This document shows, one piece after another, positions 18,316 to 26,940 of a stretch of DNA of 64,000 nucleotides. The notes beneath the pieces are model-generated. The model was given only the letters and a program-made list of their open reading frames with translations. It made no database searches and was not told where the DNA came from. Position numbers and translations under genes: made by a program. The stretch spans positions 124,001 through 188,000 of the forward strand of contig NZ_ACJN02000004.1 in NCBI RefSeq assembly GCF_000174435.1. Reading direction: 5' to 3'. Numbering within the stretch: the stretch's first letter is position 1; each line of letters begins with the position of its first letter. Source of the DNA: Desulfonatronospira thiodismutans ASO3-1 (GTDB lineage Bacteria > Desulfobacterota > Desulfovibrionia > Desulfovibrionales > Desulfonatronovibrionaceae).

Positions 18316-18517
18316 GGTTACATAGTTTTCATCCGGAAACGGTTCTTTTTCCTTTTGGCGGTGTCAATCAGCACAATTATTCGTCAACGTATTAAGATAC
18401 GCCTCCTCATAATTGCTTGATTTCCTTGCCAAAAGAAAAAACTCCTCGTTTCCGGAAAGAAAACCATCAGCTTCAGCATCCGGAAATAAAGAATTTCCGG
18501 ATGGAAACTACATAACC
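18316..18517. repeat. Large nested palindromic element
   Basis: The outer arms are GGTTACATAG...ATCCGGA and TCCGGATGGAAACTACATAACC. An inner imperfect palindrome pairs about 18323-18380 with 18409-18466, including CCTTTTGGC with GCCAAAAG. A separate perfect hairpin CATCCGGAAAT/ATTTCCGGATG sits at 18477-18503. It occupies the divergent region 18203-18610, in which I see no gene. Confidence 0.7.
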
Positions 18518-18610
18518 CTGCAGCAACAATTAAAAAACGGGTGACTTGTAAAAATCAGGCACAAACAAGTGTCGTTGCAGGGATAAGCGCAATGAGCAAC
18601 AGGAATTAAT

Positions 18611-19990
18611 ATGGCCAGAGTTCTGGGTGTCGAAGAAAACCACGCCTACCACAATATACTGAGCAGAGCACTGGGGGCAGAGCACTTGCTGACCCTTTGC
18701 TCCTCCATGTCCAGTTTGGGACAGAAAACCGGGAAAACAGCCTACGATGTGGCAGTATTGAGCCTTGATGTCAACGGCAACGGGGCCGAAGACCTGGAAC
18801 CCATTCAAAAAATTCAGGAACAGCTTGGACAGGCTCCCGTTATCGTTACCAGCGAAAAGGACGACTCGGACTGGATAGTCCGGGTAATCCGGGCCGGGGC
18901 GCATGACTTCATCGCCAAGCCCTATTCCGGGGAAAAAATCCGCCTGGCCGTGGACAGCGCCCTGGAAAAAAGAAGCATGAAAAATGAAATCGACTACCTG
19001 CGCCGCCAGCAGGACGTCATCTACGACCTGGACAGGATAGTGGCCAGCACCCCGGCTATGCAGGATATTCTCAGCTGGACCCGGAAATATGCCCAGACTG
19101 AATCCAACCTGCTGCTTACCGGAGAAACAGGCACCGGCAAGAGCTTTCTGGCCGGAGCAGTGCACTTCAACAGCCCCAGAAAAAAAAGGCCTTTTATCAA
19201 GATAAACTGTGCCAATCTCCCGGAAAATCTCCTGGAAAGCGAACTCTTCGGCCACGAAAAGGGAGCCTTCACCGATGCAACCCAGACCAGGGTGGGCAGG
19301 CTGGAGCAGGCCGCCGGCGGCACGGTATTTCTGGATGAGATAGGAGAAATGACCCCGGCTCTGCAGGCCAAATTTCTACAGGTGGTGGAGGAAAAGAACT
19401 TTCAGCGCCTGGGCGGCAACAGAACCATATACAGCGATATACGCATTATAGTGGCCACCAACCGGAACTTAGAACAGATGATGGAGGCTTCTGATTTCAG
19501 AAGCGACCTTTATTACAGACTGAACATATTAAAACTGCACCTGCCTCCCCTGCGTGAACGCAAGCAGTGCATCGAACCACTCACACGCATGCTTCTGGAA
19601 AGGATCTGCCGCCAGTTGCGCAAAAAAATGATGGACATCTCTCCCGAGGCCCTGGAAATCCTGGGCGCATATCACTGGCCGGGCAACATCAGAGAACTGT
19701 CCAACGTCCTGGAAAGAGCCATCCTCCTGGAACATTCAGACGTCATCACCGCAGAAAGCATCCACCTCAATTCCGGCCTTCACCTCCAGGAGAATTCTTA
19801 CCAGAATTCCCCGTCAGCATCCCGGCTTGAAAACACGGAATACAGATCCATCATCCAGGCCCTGGAAGACAACCTGTGGGTCCAGAAACATGCCGCTGCT
19901 CAGCTGGGCATCTCTCCGCGCAGCCTCAACTACAAGATCAAGAAGCTGGGTATCACCCACTGGCGCTGGCCCCGGCACAAGGACAAATAA
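18611..19990 (+). CDS. NtrC-family sigma-54-type response regulator (GAFTDA variant)
   Basis: This 459-residue regulator has a divergent receiver domain (1-120; VLSLDVNG holds the likely phospho-Asp, FIAKPY the Lys, but the acidic pocket is EE). The AAA+ domain (about 140-370) has Walker A GETGTGKS, Walker B GGTVFLDEIGE and the arginine-finger region FRSDLYYRLN. A C-terminal Fis-type helix-turn-helix follows (about 415-450). The sigma-54 contact loop reads ELFGHEKGAFTDA, where most activators have GAFTGA. The target is unknown and no histidine kinase is adjacent. The ribosome site is weak. Downstream is an empty 214-bp gap before trxA. Confidence 0.85.
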   Translation: MARVLGVEENHAYHNILSRALGAEHLLTLCSSMSSLGQKTGKTAYDVAVLSLDVNGNGAEDLEPIQKIQEQLGQAPVIVTSEKDDSDWIVRVIRAGAHDFIAKPYSGEKIRLAVDSALEKRSMKNEIDYLRRQQDVIYDLDRIVASTPAMQDILSWTRKYAQTESNLLLTGETGTGKSFLAGAVHFNSPRKKRPFIKINCANLPENLLESELFGHEKGAFTDATQTRVGRLEQAAGGTVFLDEIGEMTPALQAKFLQVVEEKNFQRLGGNRTIYSDIRIIVATNRNLEQMMEASDFRSDLYYRLNILKLHLPPLRERKQCIEPLTRMLLERICRQLRKKMMDISPEALEILGAYHWPGNIRELSNVLERAILLEHSDVITAESIHLNSGLHLQENSYQNSPSASRLENTEYRSIIQALEDNLWVQKHAAAQLGISPRSLNYKIKKLGITHWRWPRHKDK

Positions 19991-20120
19991 GCCCTCTGCC
20001 CGGGTAAGCTCTGAACCGGATTGCACACTGCCCGCCTGTGGTAGAGCTGAAGTACGCCCGGTGCCCGGCGAAAAATCGAGATCCACCAGGTATAAAAGCA
20101 GAGATGATAACTAATTATGG

Positions 20121-20150
20121 TTGACAGTCTTTTCATACTTCTCTTAATAT
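20121..20150 (+). promoter_or_regulatory. Sigma-70-type promoter of trxA-trxB
   Basis: A consensus TTGACA (20121-20126) is followed after 18 bp by TAATAT (20145-20150), about 55 bp before the trxA ATG. It is the best consensus match I noticed in the window. Confidence 0.6.
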
Positions 20151-20204
20151 CCGCTCCAGATAAAATAAAGCTCAACAACTTCCAGCATAAACAAGGAGAC
20201 GAAG

Positions 20205-20522
20205 ATGCCAAACCCAGTAACAGACAACAACTTTGAGGAAGAGGTCCTGAAATGCGAACTGCCGGTTCTGGTTGATTTCTGGGCCCCTTGGTGCGGACCA
20301 TGCAGGGCTATCGGCCCCGTGGTTGAAGAACTGGCCCAGGAATATACAGGCCGCCTCAAGGTACTCAAGATGAACGTGGACGAAAACCCCGGTACTCCAG
20401 GCAAATACGGCATCCGGGCCATCCCCACCCTGATCCTGTACAAGGGCGGAGACGTCATGGAGCAGGTAACCGGTGCTGTATCCAAGGCCAACCTGAAGCA
20501 GATGATCGATAAAGCTGTGTAG
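20205..20522 (+). CDS. trxA: Thioredoxin
   Basis: A 105-residue thioredoxin with the redox motif WCGPC (29-33), the buried Asp in VDFWAPWC, and the cis-Pro in GIRAIPTLILY. It is a general cytoplasmic disulfide reductant, recycled by TrxB. The start follows AAGGAG. trxB starts 4 bp downstream, so the pair forms an operon from the promoter at 20121. Confidence 0.95.
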   Translation: MPNPVTDNNFEEEVLKCELPVLVDFWAPWCGPCRAIGPVVEELAQEYTGRLKVLKMNVDENPGTPGKYGIRAIPTLILYKGGDVMEQVTGAVSKANLKQMIDKAV

Positions 20523-20526
20523 TTTT

Positions 20527-21447
20527 ATGAAAGAATACGAAAGCGTAGTCATAGGTGGAGGGCCTGCCGGTGTTACAGCAGCCCTCTACCTGTTGAGGGC
20601 GGGTATACAGGTGGCCTGGGTGGAAAAGCTCTCCCCGGGAGGCCAGGTCCTTCTCACCGAAACCATAGAAAATTATCCCGGCTTCCCCCAGGGAATAAAG
20701 GGCTTTGAGCTGGTGGATCTCTTCACAGCACACCTTGAAGGCTTCGAGTACGACAAGATAGGTGATGAAGCAACTGAGATCAAAGCCTCGGACGGAAAGT
20801 TCGAAACAGTGCTTTCCCAGGAGAGCATCATTTCCAGAAGCGTTATAATAAGTACAGGTGCCAACTGGAAAAAGCTCGGAGTGCCCGGAGAAGGCAAGTT
20901 CAACGGCCGTGGCATATCCTACTGCGCCCTGTGTGACGGCAACTTCTTCAAAGATCAGGAAGTGGCCTGCATAGGCGGAGGAGATACAGCCCTGGAAGAA
21001 TCCCTGTACCTGACCAAACTGGTGAAAAAAGTATACCTCATTCACCGCAGAGACGCTTTCAGGGGGTCCAGGATCTATCAGGACAAGGTGGTAAACAACC
21101 CCAAGATAGATATCCTCTACAATACCGTGGTCCGGGAATTTGCAGGGGACAAGGAACTGGAAAGCGTAAAACTTGAGAATGTCCAGACCGGTGAAGAATC
21201 GGATCTCGAGGTACAGGGTGCATTCGTTTTCATAGGCCTGATCCCGGCAGCGCCCTCTCTGCCTCAGGAAGTAGAGACTGATGAACTGGGGTTCATCAAG
21301 ACGGATACCGAGATGAGCACCAGCATTCCAGGCCTTTATGCAGCCGGGGACATCCGCTCCAAACTGTGCCGCCAGATTACTACTGCGGTGGGCGAAGGAG
21401 CCTCAGCAGCCCACAATGTACAGGTTTACCTGGAAAAAACAGGTTAG
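20527..21447 (+). CDS. trxB: Thioredoxin reductase
   Basis: FAD/NAD(P)H enzyme of 306 residues that reduces thioredoxin. It has the FAD-binding GGGPAGVTAALYL near the N-terminus, the redox pair Cys133/Cys136 in SYCALCDG, the dinucleotide site CIGGGDTALEES, and the C-terminal FAD motif GLYAAGDIRS. The common CATC/CAVC motif is CALC here, which keeps both cysteines. It is 4 bp after trxA. bamD follows after 47 bp and may be transcribed from the same promoter. Confidence 0.95.
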   Translation: MKEYESVVIGGGPAGVTAALYLLRAGIQVAWVEKLSPGGQVLLTETIENYPGFPQGIKGFELVDLFTAHLEGFEYDKIGDEATEIKASDGKFETVLSQESIISRSVIISTGANWKKLGVPGEGKFNGRGISYCALCDGNFFKDQEVACIGGGDTALEESLYLTKLVKKVYLIHRRDAFRGSRIYQDKVVNNPKIDILYNTVVREFAGDKELESVKLENVQTGEESDLEVQGAFVFIGLIPAAPSLPQEVETDELGFIKTDTEMSTSIPGLYAAGDIRSKLCRQITTAVGEGASAAHNVQVYLEKTG

Positions 21448-21494
21448 TCCCCAAAACACTCTGACATTCTTCCGTTTTCACTAAATAGGCCGAC

Positions 21495-22226
21495 ATGAGA
21501 ATCAAAAACCTGCTTTTATCAATTATTCTTGCCGCCGCACTGGCGGCGCTGTCAGGCTGCGCCTGGTTTCAAAGAGGTCCCGAACCACTGGAGGACACCC
21601 CGCAGGAACTGGCCCAGGCCGGGGTGGATGCCATGGAGCAGGAGCGCTACAATAAAGCCATTGAATATTTTTCAGACCTGAGGGACCGTTTTCCCTTCAG
21701 CCCCCATACCCCGACAGCCGAAGTGGCCCTGGGAGATGCTTACATGAAGTCCGGCAACTATGATGCGGCCATCACCGTATTCACCGAGTTCGCCGAGATG
21801 AACCCCCGTCACGAATACATGCCCTATGTACTTTTCAGGACAGGACTGGCCCACTTCAACAAATTCACTTCCATAGACCGTCCGCAGCGCAACATGCAGG
21901 AGGCTCTGGAGTACTTCAGGCGGGTGGCCCAGGTTTATCCTGAGACTGAATATGCTGAGTATTCCCGGTACTACAAGGTACAATGCCGCAAAAAAATAGC
22001 CGAACACGAACTGTACATAGCCGATTTTTACTGGCGAACCAAGCGCTATGGATCGGCCTATGAGCGCTACAGGTACGTTATGGACAATTTTGAAGATCTG
22101 CCTGAATACGTGGAATACGCCGGTGAAAGGGCCAAAAGAAGCTACTACAAACACCAGGAACATGTCTCCAGCCACAAAAGAGCCACAGAAGAAGGTTCCT
22201 GGAGGGACTGGCTGGACTGGCTGTAA
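21495..22226 (+). CDS. bamD: Outer membrane assembly lipoprotein BamD
   Basis: A 243-residue lipoprotein with a signal peptide and lipobox ALSGC (lipidated Cys22), followed by TPR repeats of the YfiO/BamD type (AMEQERYNKAIEYFSDLRDR, LGDAYMKSGNYDAAITVF, and others). It forms part of the BAM complex that inserts beta-barrel proteins into the outer membrane, which confirms a diderm host. A short basic tail ends SWRDWLDWL. There is no clear terminator downstream; a REPIN-like element follows. Confidence 0.9.
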   Translation: MRIKNLLLSIILAAALAALSGCAWFQRGPEPLEDTPQELAQAGVDAMEQERYNKAIEYFSDLRDRFPFSPHTPTAEVALGDAYMKSGNYDAAITVFTEFAEMNPRHEYMPYVLFRTGLAHFNKFTSIDRPQRNMQEALEYFRRVAQVYPETEYAEYSRYYKVQCRKKIAEHELYIADFYWRTKRYGSAYERYRYVMDNFEDLPEYVEYAGERAKRSYYKHQEHVSSHKRATEEGSWRDWLDWL

Positions 22227-22408
22227 AATACACCGCAATCAGCAGCATTAACACCGCCTGGTTATTCGCGCCTGTAGGGACTTATGCCTTCAAAATCAAA
22301 CCAGGTTCATCCACGCACTCCAGACAACACAGGTCTTTTGCATCAGACTAAACACGGACCGTGACTTCGTGCGTCATTTCCGGCAAAGTCTTGAAGCATG
22401 GCAGATCC

Positions 22409-22571
22409 AGTATCTGTTTAGCGCTTTGCATGTGGCATGGGGACTGGCTCTTCCGTCACGCCTGAAGCGTGATTGTCCCGGAAATAGAGTCATTTTAGCA
22501 CAAAATGAGGCTCAAGTGGGTCCCGGAGTGCCTGTCCCCTGCTTTCCTTAAAAGCGCTGACAGATACGCAG
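22409..22571. repeat. REPIN-like element, copy 1
   Basis: About 160 bp bounded by imperfect inverted ends: GTATCTGTTTAGCGCTTT on the left, and on the right the reverse complement of GTATCTGTCAGCGCTTTT. Each is followed inward by a REP-like core, GGGGACTGGCTCTTCCG and GGGGACAGGCACTCCGGGAC. It lies in the 420-bp gap between bamD and the MltD-like gene. A second copy in opposite orientation lies at 49582-49737. No RAYT transposase is in the window. Confidence 0.8.
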
Positions 22572-22647
22572 ATCCAAATGAGAAGCAGCCCCCCGGATGG
22601 GAGGGCTATGGCCAATCGCTTCCAGATGAGCTTTAAGCCGGTCCTTC

Positions 22648-24417
22648 TTAATCCACTCTTACTTCCAGACTGTCTCCGGGCCGGATGACCTGGCCACTGG
22701 AGAGATTGTTCCAGTTCTGCAGGTCCCTGGTGCTTACTCCGAACCTGCTGGCGATTTCCGAAAGGGTGTCTCCCCTGCGCACCTGGTAAGTGGTAACACT
22801 GCCGCCGCTGTCGCCGCTGCCGCCGCCGGGAATATCCAGCTCCTGTCCGGGACGGATGGTGTTGCCACTCAACCCATTGGCATTTCTCAGATCATCCATG
22901 CCGACGTTGAATTTTCGGGCAATTTCCCAGAGGGTATCCCCGCTGCTGACGCTGTAGGTGGTCTGCACCCTGGAGCCTTCATCTCCACCACCGGCCTGGG
23001 TATGCCCCGGAATATAGAGCTTCTGGCCGGGACGGATTGTGTTGCCGCTTAGACCATTGGCCGCTATGAGTGTCTGCATTTCCACATTGAATTTGCGTGA
23101 AATATCCCAGAGGGTATCTCCACTTTGAACTTCGTAGTTCCCCCTGCGCTGAGCGTAATCCTGGGTGGAAGACCCGGCATGGGTGGAACCGCTGGCCGGT
23201 ACAAATACATACTGCCCGGGACGGAGCATATCAGATGTAGTATTGTTCATCTCTTGAAGTACCGATACCGGCACCCCGAAACGGTTGGAAATACGCCACC
23301 AGGAATCTCCGCTGCTCACCTGGTATCTATGATATCCAGCATGCTGCTCTGCCTCGGGGCTGTCCAGAAATTCGGCTGCCGCCTGAGCCTTTGTGTCCGG
23401 CAGCATAACCTGTGTCCTGGTATCAGAAGGACTTACTTCCCTGCGAAAGGCCGGGTTGTATTCCTTGAATTCATCAAACTCCATGCCGGCTGCTCTGGAA
23501 AGGGCTATCAAATCTGTTCCCGGCGGAATCTCCAACTCCCTGTAATCCGGTGCCCTATCCCAATCTATGGGATCAAAATCCAGCTCTTCCAGGTTTCGCA
23601 GTATCTTCAGGATAGCCAGAAACTTAGGCACATAGTTCCTGGTTTCCATAGCCAGGTAAGGGCCGTTTATCAGATCGAAGTAATTATCATGCCCGCTTCT
23701 CTGCATGGCCCGGCCGACCCTGCCCTCCCCGGCGTTGTAGGCGGCCAGAGCCAGATACCAGCACTCGAATTCGTCATATAGCTTGGCTAAGTAATCTGCC
23801 GCGGCATAAGTGGAGAGAAAAGGGTTGCGGCGTTCATCTAACCACCAGTCCACCCTGAGGTCGTACATTCTGCCGGTGCCGGGCATGAACTGCCATATTC
23901 CGGCGGCCCCGGCCCTGGAATACGCCCTGGGGTTAAACCCGCTTTCGGCAAAAGGCAGGTAGATAAGATCTTCTGGAAGCCCCCTTTCCTGAAAGACTTC
24001 TTTTATGTAGGGCAGATATTTTTCCGAACGATCCAGCCATGCCTGAAAATTGTTGCGGTATCTGTGTGTGTAGAGCTTGAAGTAGTTTTCCATGGCCTGA
24101 GTTTCCCTGGCATCCAGAACAAAATCGAACTCTATCTCGGTTTCCAGGGCCTCTTTTTCGGCCTCAGTAAGCGGTGTCCGCTGGAGCTCAGCCTTTTCTT
24201 CGGGGCTTAGATCATCCATTTCGTCCCTGAACATGCTTTCGGCTGCTTCGGCCTCCTTGGATATGCCGTCAGCGTCCACCTCGAGTTCCGGGTGGGACAA
24301 AATCCGGGACTGCTCAAGGGTCCTGGGCTTAAGGTCTGCAGAATCATCCCGGGGTGTTGAAGCGCAGGATAAAAGCAGAAAAACAGCCGGAAAAATCCAT
24401 AAAAAACGTAAAGGCAT
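22648..24417 (-). CDS. mltD: MltD-like lytic transglycosylase with four LysM domains
   Basis: A 589-residue lipoprotein (lipobox LLLSC). It has an acidic N-terminal linker, an SLT domain (FAESGFNPRAYSRAGAAGIW holds the catalytic Glu; YNAGEGRVGRAM), then four LysM repeats, each starting like YxVxSGDTLWxIxRKF and ending IRPGQxLxIPG. The third and fourth are separated by a Gly/Ser linker. It degrades peptidoglycan glycan strands. Four LysM units is more than the two or three common in MltD. The ATG at 24417 follows AAGGAG, so the longer open frame from 24459 is rejected. It is convergent with bamD. Confidence 0.88.
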   Translation of the reverse strand: MPLRFLWIFPAVFLLLSCASTPRDDSADLKPRTLEQSRILSHPELEVDADGISKEAEAAESMFRDEMDDLSPEEKAELQRTPLTEAEKEALETEIEFDFVLDARETQAMENYFKLYTHRYRNNFQAWLDRSEKYLPYIKEVFQERGLPEDLIYLPFAESGFNPRAYSRAGAAGIWQFMPGTGRMYDLRVDWWLDERRNPFLSTYAAADYLAKLYDEFECWYLALAAYNAGEGRVGRAMQRSGHDNYFDLINGPYLAMETRNYVPKFLAILKILRNLEELDFDPIDWDRAPDYRELEIPPGTDLIALSRAAGMEFDEFKEYNPAFRREVSPSDTRTQVMLPDTKAQAAAEFLDSPEAEQHAGYHRYQVSSGDSWWRISNRFGVPVSVLQEMNNTTSDMLRPGQYVFVPASGSTHAGSSTQDYAQRRGNYEVQSGDTLWDISRKFNVEMQTLIAANGLSGNTIRPGQKLYIPGHTQAGGGDEGSRVQTTYSVSSGDTLWEIARKFNVGMDDLRNANGLSGNTIRPGQELDIPGGGSGDSGGSVTTYQVRRGDTLSEIASRFGVSTRDLQNWNNLSSGQVIRPGDSLEVRVD

Positions 24418-24623
24418 ATTCAGAACTCCTTGATATAACAATTCTTCTGGTTGACGCATTCATGAATCATAAAAATGCCAAACAGAGCACCTGCCGGTTG
24501 TAAGTCTCGGGAACGCTTCAAGCAAACCACGTTTGGTTATTAAATTCCTTGGGGTTTGGCAATAGTAAACTTGCAGCACTTTACAGATTTACAAGGACAA
24601 TCAAGACTGCTACTTCCAATTTC

Positions 24624-25346
24624 ATGCACGAAAATCTTGTACTGGGCAAAAAACCGGTAATGGAGGCCCTGGAGGAAAACCCGGAGCATATTGATCTGGT
24701 TCTGGTAAAAAAACCGGTCCCCCGGGGACTGGACCCGGTGATATCCAGGTGCAGACAGCTGCATGTGCGCTTCAAGCTGGTCCCGGACCAGGAACTGCAG
24801 CAAATGGGTGCAGCAAGACAGGGGATTGCCGCCAGACTGCGGATGCAGACCCTTGTGGACCTGGATCTGCTTCTAAATAACACCACCCGGGCCGTTTTTC
24901 CGGTGCTGCTGCTCTTAGACCAGGTCCAGGACCCGGGCAACCTGGGCACCCTGGCCCGCACCCTGGCCGCCCTGGGCGGGGCGGGCATCATTATTCCCCG
25001 TGACAGAAGCGCACCCCTGGGGCCCGGGGCCATGAAGGCCTCGGCAGGAGCCCTGAACAGGATCGGGGTTGCCCAGGTTACCAACCTGGCCCGCACCCTG
25101 GATCATATAGACCAGGCTGGATTTAATATCTATGCCGCAACCATGGACCAGGGACAAAGCGTTCTGGAGCAGACTTTTGTCTTTCCGGCAGTTCTGGTAT
25201 TGGGCGGGGAGGAAAAGGGCATCCGGCCAAATGTCCTTAAAAGGTGCCCCGGTAAAATCCATATTCCCATGGCGGGCGGCATGGATTCCCTGAACGTGGC
25301 CCATGCCGGCGCACTGATCCTGGGAAGAATGCTGTCCTGGAGATAA
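24624..25346 (+). CDS. rlmB: SPOUT-family RNA 2'-O-methyltransferase (RlmB/TrmH-like)
   Basis: A 240-residue enzyme with an N-terminal L30e-like substrate-binding domain (LVLGKKPVMEALEENPEHID) and the C-terminal SPOUT knot. The SPOUT motifs are LDQVQDPGNLGTLARTLAAL, VLGGEEKGIRP and IPMAGGMDSLNVAHAGALIL. It most likely methylates G2251 of 23S rRNA, although related tRNA Gm18 enzymes cannot be excluded. The open frame begins at 24549; the ATG at 24624 fits the family start but has a poor ribosome site. aroE follows after 23 bp. Confidence 0.82.
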   Translation: MHENLVLGKKPVMEALEENPEHIDLVLVKKPVPRGLDPVISRCRQLHVRFKLVPDQELQQMGAARQGIAARLRMQTLVDLDLLLNNTTRAVFPVLLLLDQVQDPGNLGTLARTLAALGGAGIIIPRDRSAPLGPGAMKASAGALNRIGVAQVTNLARTLDHIDQAGFNIYAATMDQGQSVLEQTFVFPAVLVLGGEEKGIRPNVLKRCPGKIHIPMAGGMDSLNVAHAGALILGRMLSWR

Positions 25347-25369
25347 AAAAACACAACAGGAGAAGCTGA

Positions 25370-26176
25370 ATGTATCAGGCTTACGGCGTACTGGGACGGA
25401 CACTGGGACATTCCCTGAGCCCCTATCTGCACAACTGTGCCTTTCAGGCCGCAGGCATGAAGCGGGTGTATCTCAAATGGGAGATTGAACCGGAAAATCT
25501 GGGTGACTTTATACGAGCGGTGCGCATTCTGCCCCTGTCCGGGGCCAGCGTCACCATCCCCTACAAGGAGGATGTCATGGAGTACCTGGACTATATAAGC
25601 CCGGAAGCATCCGACATGGGTGCTGTAAATACCCTGTACTGGCACAGAAAAAGCCTTTGCGGGACCAACACCGACTGCAGGGGTTTTATGGCCCCCATAG
25701 AAGACCTGCAGCTGGATTCAGCTCTGATCCTGGGAGCAGGAGGAGCCTCGCGGGCTGTACTCTACGGCCTGAAGCGCATGGGCATATCAAACATATACCT
25801 GACCAACCGCAGCAAAAAAAAAGCCCTGGCAATGGCCGGGGAATTCAACGTAAAAAGCATACCCTGGGATGAACGCTACCGTCTCAAGGCGGACCTGCTG
25901 GTGAACACCACCCCCCTGGGTACCGCCGGGGATCTGCAGGACCTCTCCCCCTGGGAAAGCAGCATCTTCCCCTTCAAGATAGTCTATGACCTGGTGTACA
26001 ACCCGCTGCAGACAAGGCTTCTGCAGCAGGCCAGGGCGCATGGAGCCCATACGGTATCAGGGCTGAGCATGTTCGTGCACCAGGCCTTGAAGCAGTTCAA
26101 GATATGGACCGGCCAAGGCTTTGATCCTGGATGGGCAGAGGATCTACTGCAACGAAAAATCACCGGGGAGATATGA
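25370..26176 (+). CDS. aroE: Shikimate dehydrogenase
   Basis: A 268-residue NADP-dependent enzyme that reduces 3-dehydroshikimate in the chorismate pathway. It has the substrate motif GHSLSPYLHN, the catalytic Lys in VTIPYKED, the Asp in NTDCRGF, the Rossmann loop LGAGGASRAVLYGL, and NRSKKKA for the NADP phosphate. A CAGGAG site precedes the ATG. It is probably co-transcribed with the methyltransferase gene upstream. The GTCNGAC array begins 10 bp after its stop. Confidence 0.92.
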   Translation: MYQAYGVLGRTLGHSLSPYLHNCAFQAAGMKRVYLKWEIEPENLGDFIRAVRILPLSGASVTIPYKEDVMEYLDYISPEASDMGAVNTLYWHRKSLCGTNTDCRGFMAPIEDLQLDSALILGAGGASRAVLYGLKRMGISNIYLTNRSKKKALAMAGEFNVKSIPWDERYRLKADLLVNTTPLGTAGDLQDLSPWESSIFPFKIVYDLVYNPLQTRLLQQARAHGAHTVSGLSMFVHQALKQFKIWTGQGFDPGWAEDLLQRKITGEI

Positions 26177-26186
26177 GGAGTACCGA

Positions 26187-26277
26187 GAGGCTGTCGGACT
26201 TGTCGGACTGGTCTGACCTGTCTGACCTGTCGGACCTGTCCGACCCGTCAGACCCGTCTGACCTGTCAGACAGCCTC
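26187..26277. repeat. GTCNGACNN 9-bp tandem array, copy 1
   Basis: Nine consecutive 9-bp units of form GTC-N-GAC-NN start at 26193. They are bracketed by GAGGCTGTC (26187-26195) and its reverse complement GACAGCCTC (26269-26277). The palindromic core is held while the central base takes all four values. Forward frames can read Ser-Asp-Xaa repeats. It lies between the convergent ends of aroE and korC. A second array is at 42896-42994. Confidence 0.85.
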
Positions 26278-26312
26278 CAGAAATCACTCCATATCATCCT
26301 GCCTAAATCCCC

Positions 26313-26408
26313 AATCCCTCAATCCCTCAATCCCTCAATCCCTCAATCCCTCAATCATTCAATCCCTCAATCATTCAATCCCTCAATCCCTCAATCATTC
26401 AATCCCCC
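26313..26408. repeat. AATCCCTC / AATCATTC 8-bp tandem array
   Basis: About twelve 8-bp units alternate between AATCCCTC and AATCATTC. The last unit supplies the final codons and stop of korC (stop at 26397-26395). It is related to the array at 647-744. Confidence 0.85.
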
Positions 26409-26940
26409 CTGCCCCGGCCTCCAGGGCCTGTGCATTCTGGGGCAGGAGGTTGTGGTACCTCTCGGGAATTACCTGGGCAAGACTGTCCTTGACTGTCTGC
26501 AGAGAAACTATACCGGTGGTCTCGACATATGCCCCCAGGGCCACCATATTGGCCAGCCTGGGATTGCCCAGATCGTTGGCGATGTCGTTGGCCTTTACCC
26601 CCCTGGCCTGAAGGCGGCTTGAGTCCGCAAGTCCGGGCTCCACCTGGGAAGCATTGAACACTACTGTGCCCCCCTTTTTCACCCTGGGCTGAAACTTTTC
26701 CATGGAAGGCCGGTTCATGGCAATGAGGGTGCCGGGGCTTTTGACAATAGGTGAACCCACTTCCTGATCCGAGATGACCACCGTGCAGTTGGCTGTGCCG
26801 CCGCGCATTTCTGGACCGTATACGGGTATGTAAGTCACATGCAGTCCGGAATGCATGGCTGAAACCGCCAGCAGGTTGCCCATGAGCATCACCCCCTGGC
26901 CCCCGAAACCTGCGATTATTACGTCCTGGTACACGCTCAT
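26395..26940 (-). CDS. korC: 2-Oxoacid:ferredoxin oxidoreductase, gamma subunit
   Basis: A 181-residue gamma subunit of the 2-oxoacid:ferredoxin oxidoreductase family. The N-terminal IIAGFGGQGVMLMGNLLA motif and GPEMRGGTANCTVVIS are family hallmarks. It belongs to the complex that oxidatively decarboxylates a 2-oxoacid (2-oxoglutarate or a branched-chain oxoacid), yielding acyl-CoA and reduced ferredoxin. The ATG overlaps the korB stop by four bases. The last codons (GGIE) and the stop lie in the AATC array, so the C-terminus has been shaped by repeat sequence. Confidence 0.88.
   Translation of the reverse strand: MSVYQDVIIAGFGGQGVMLMGNLLAVSAMHSGLHVTYIPVYGPEMRGGTANCTVVISDQEVGSPIVKSPGTLIAMNRPSMEKFQPRVKKGGTVVFNASQVEPGLADSSRLQARGVKANDIANDLGNPRLANMVALGAYVETTGIVSLQTVKDSLAQVIPERYHNLLPQNAQALEAGAGGIE

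Noticed and set aside
26187-26408. Possible CRISPR-like array
   Set aside because: Units are 8-9 bp, contiguous, with no unique spacers and no cas genes.
26131-26622. Ser-Asp repeat open frame running through the GTCNGAC and AATC arrays
   Set aside because: It is made mostly of low-complexity repeats and antisense of korC, with no plausible start signal.
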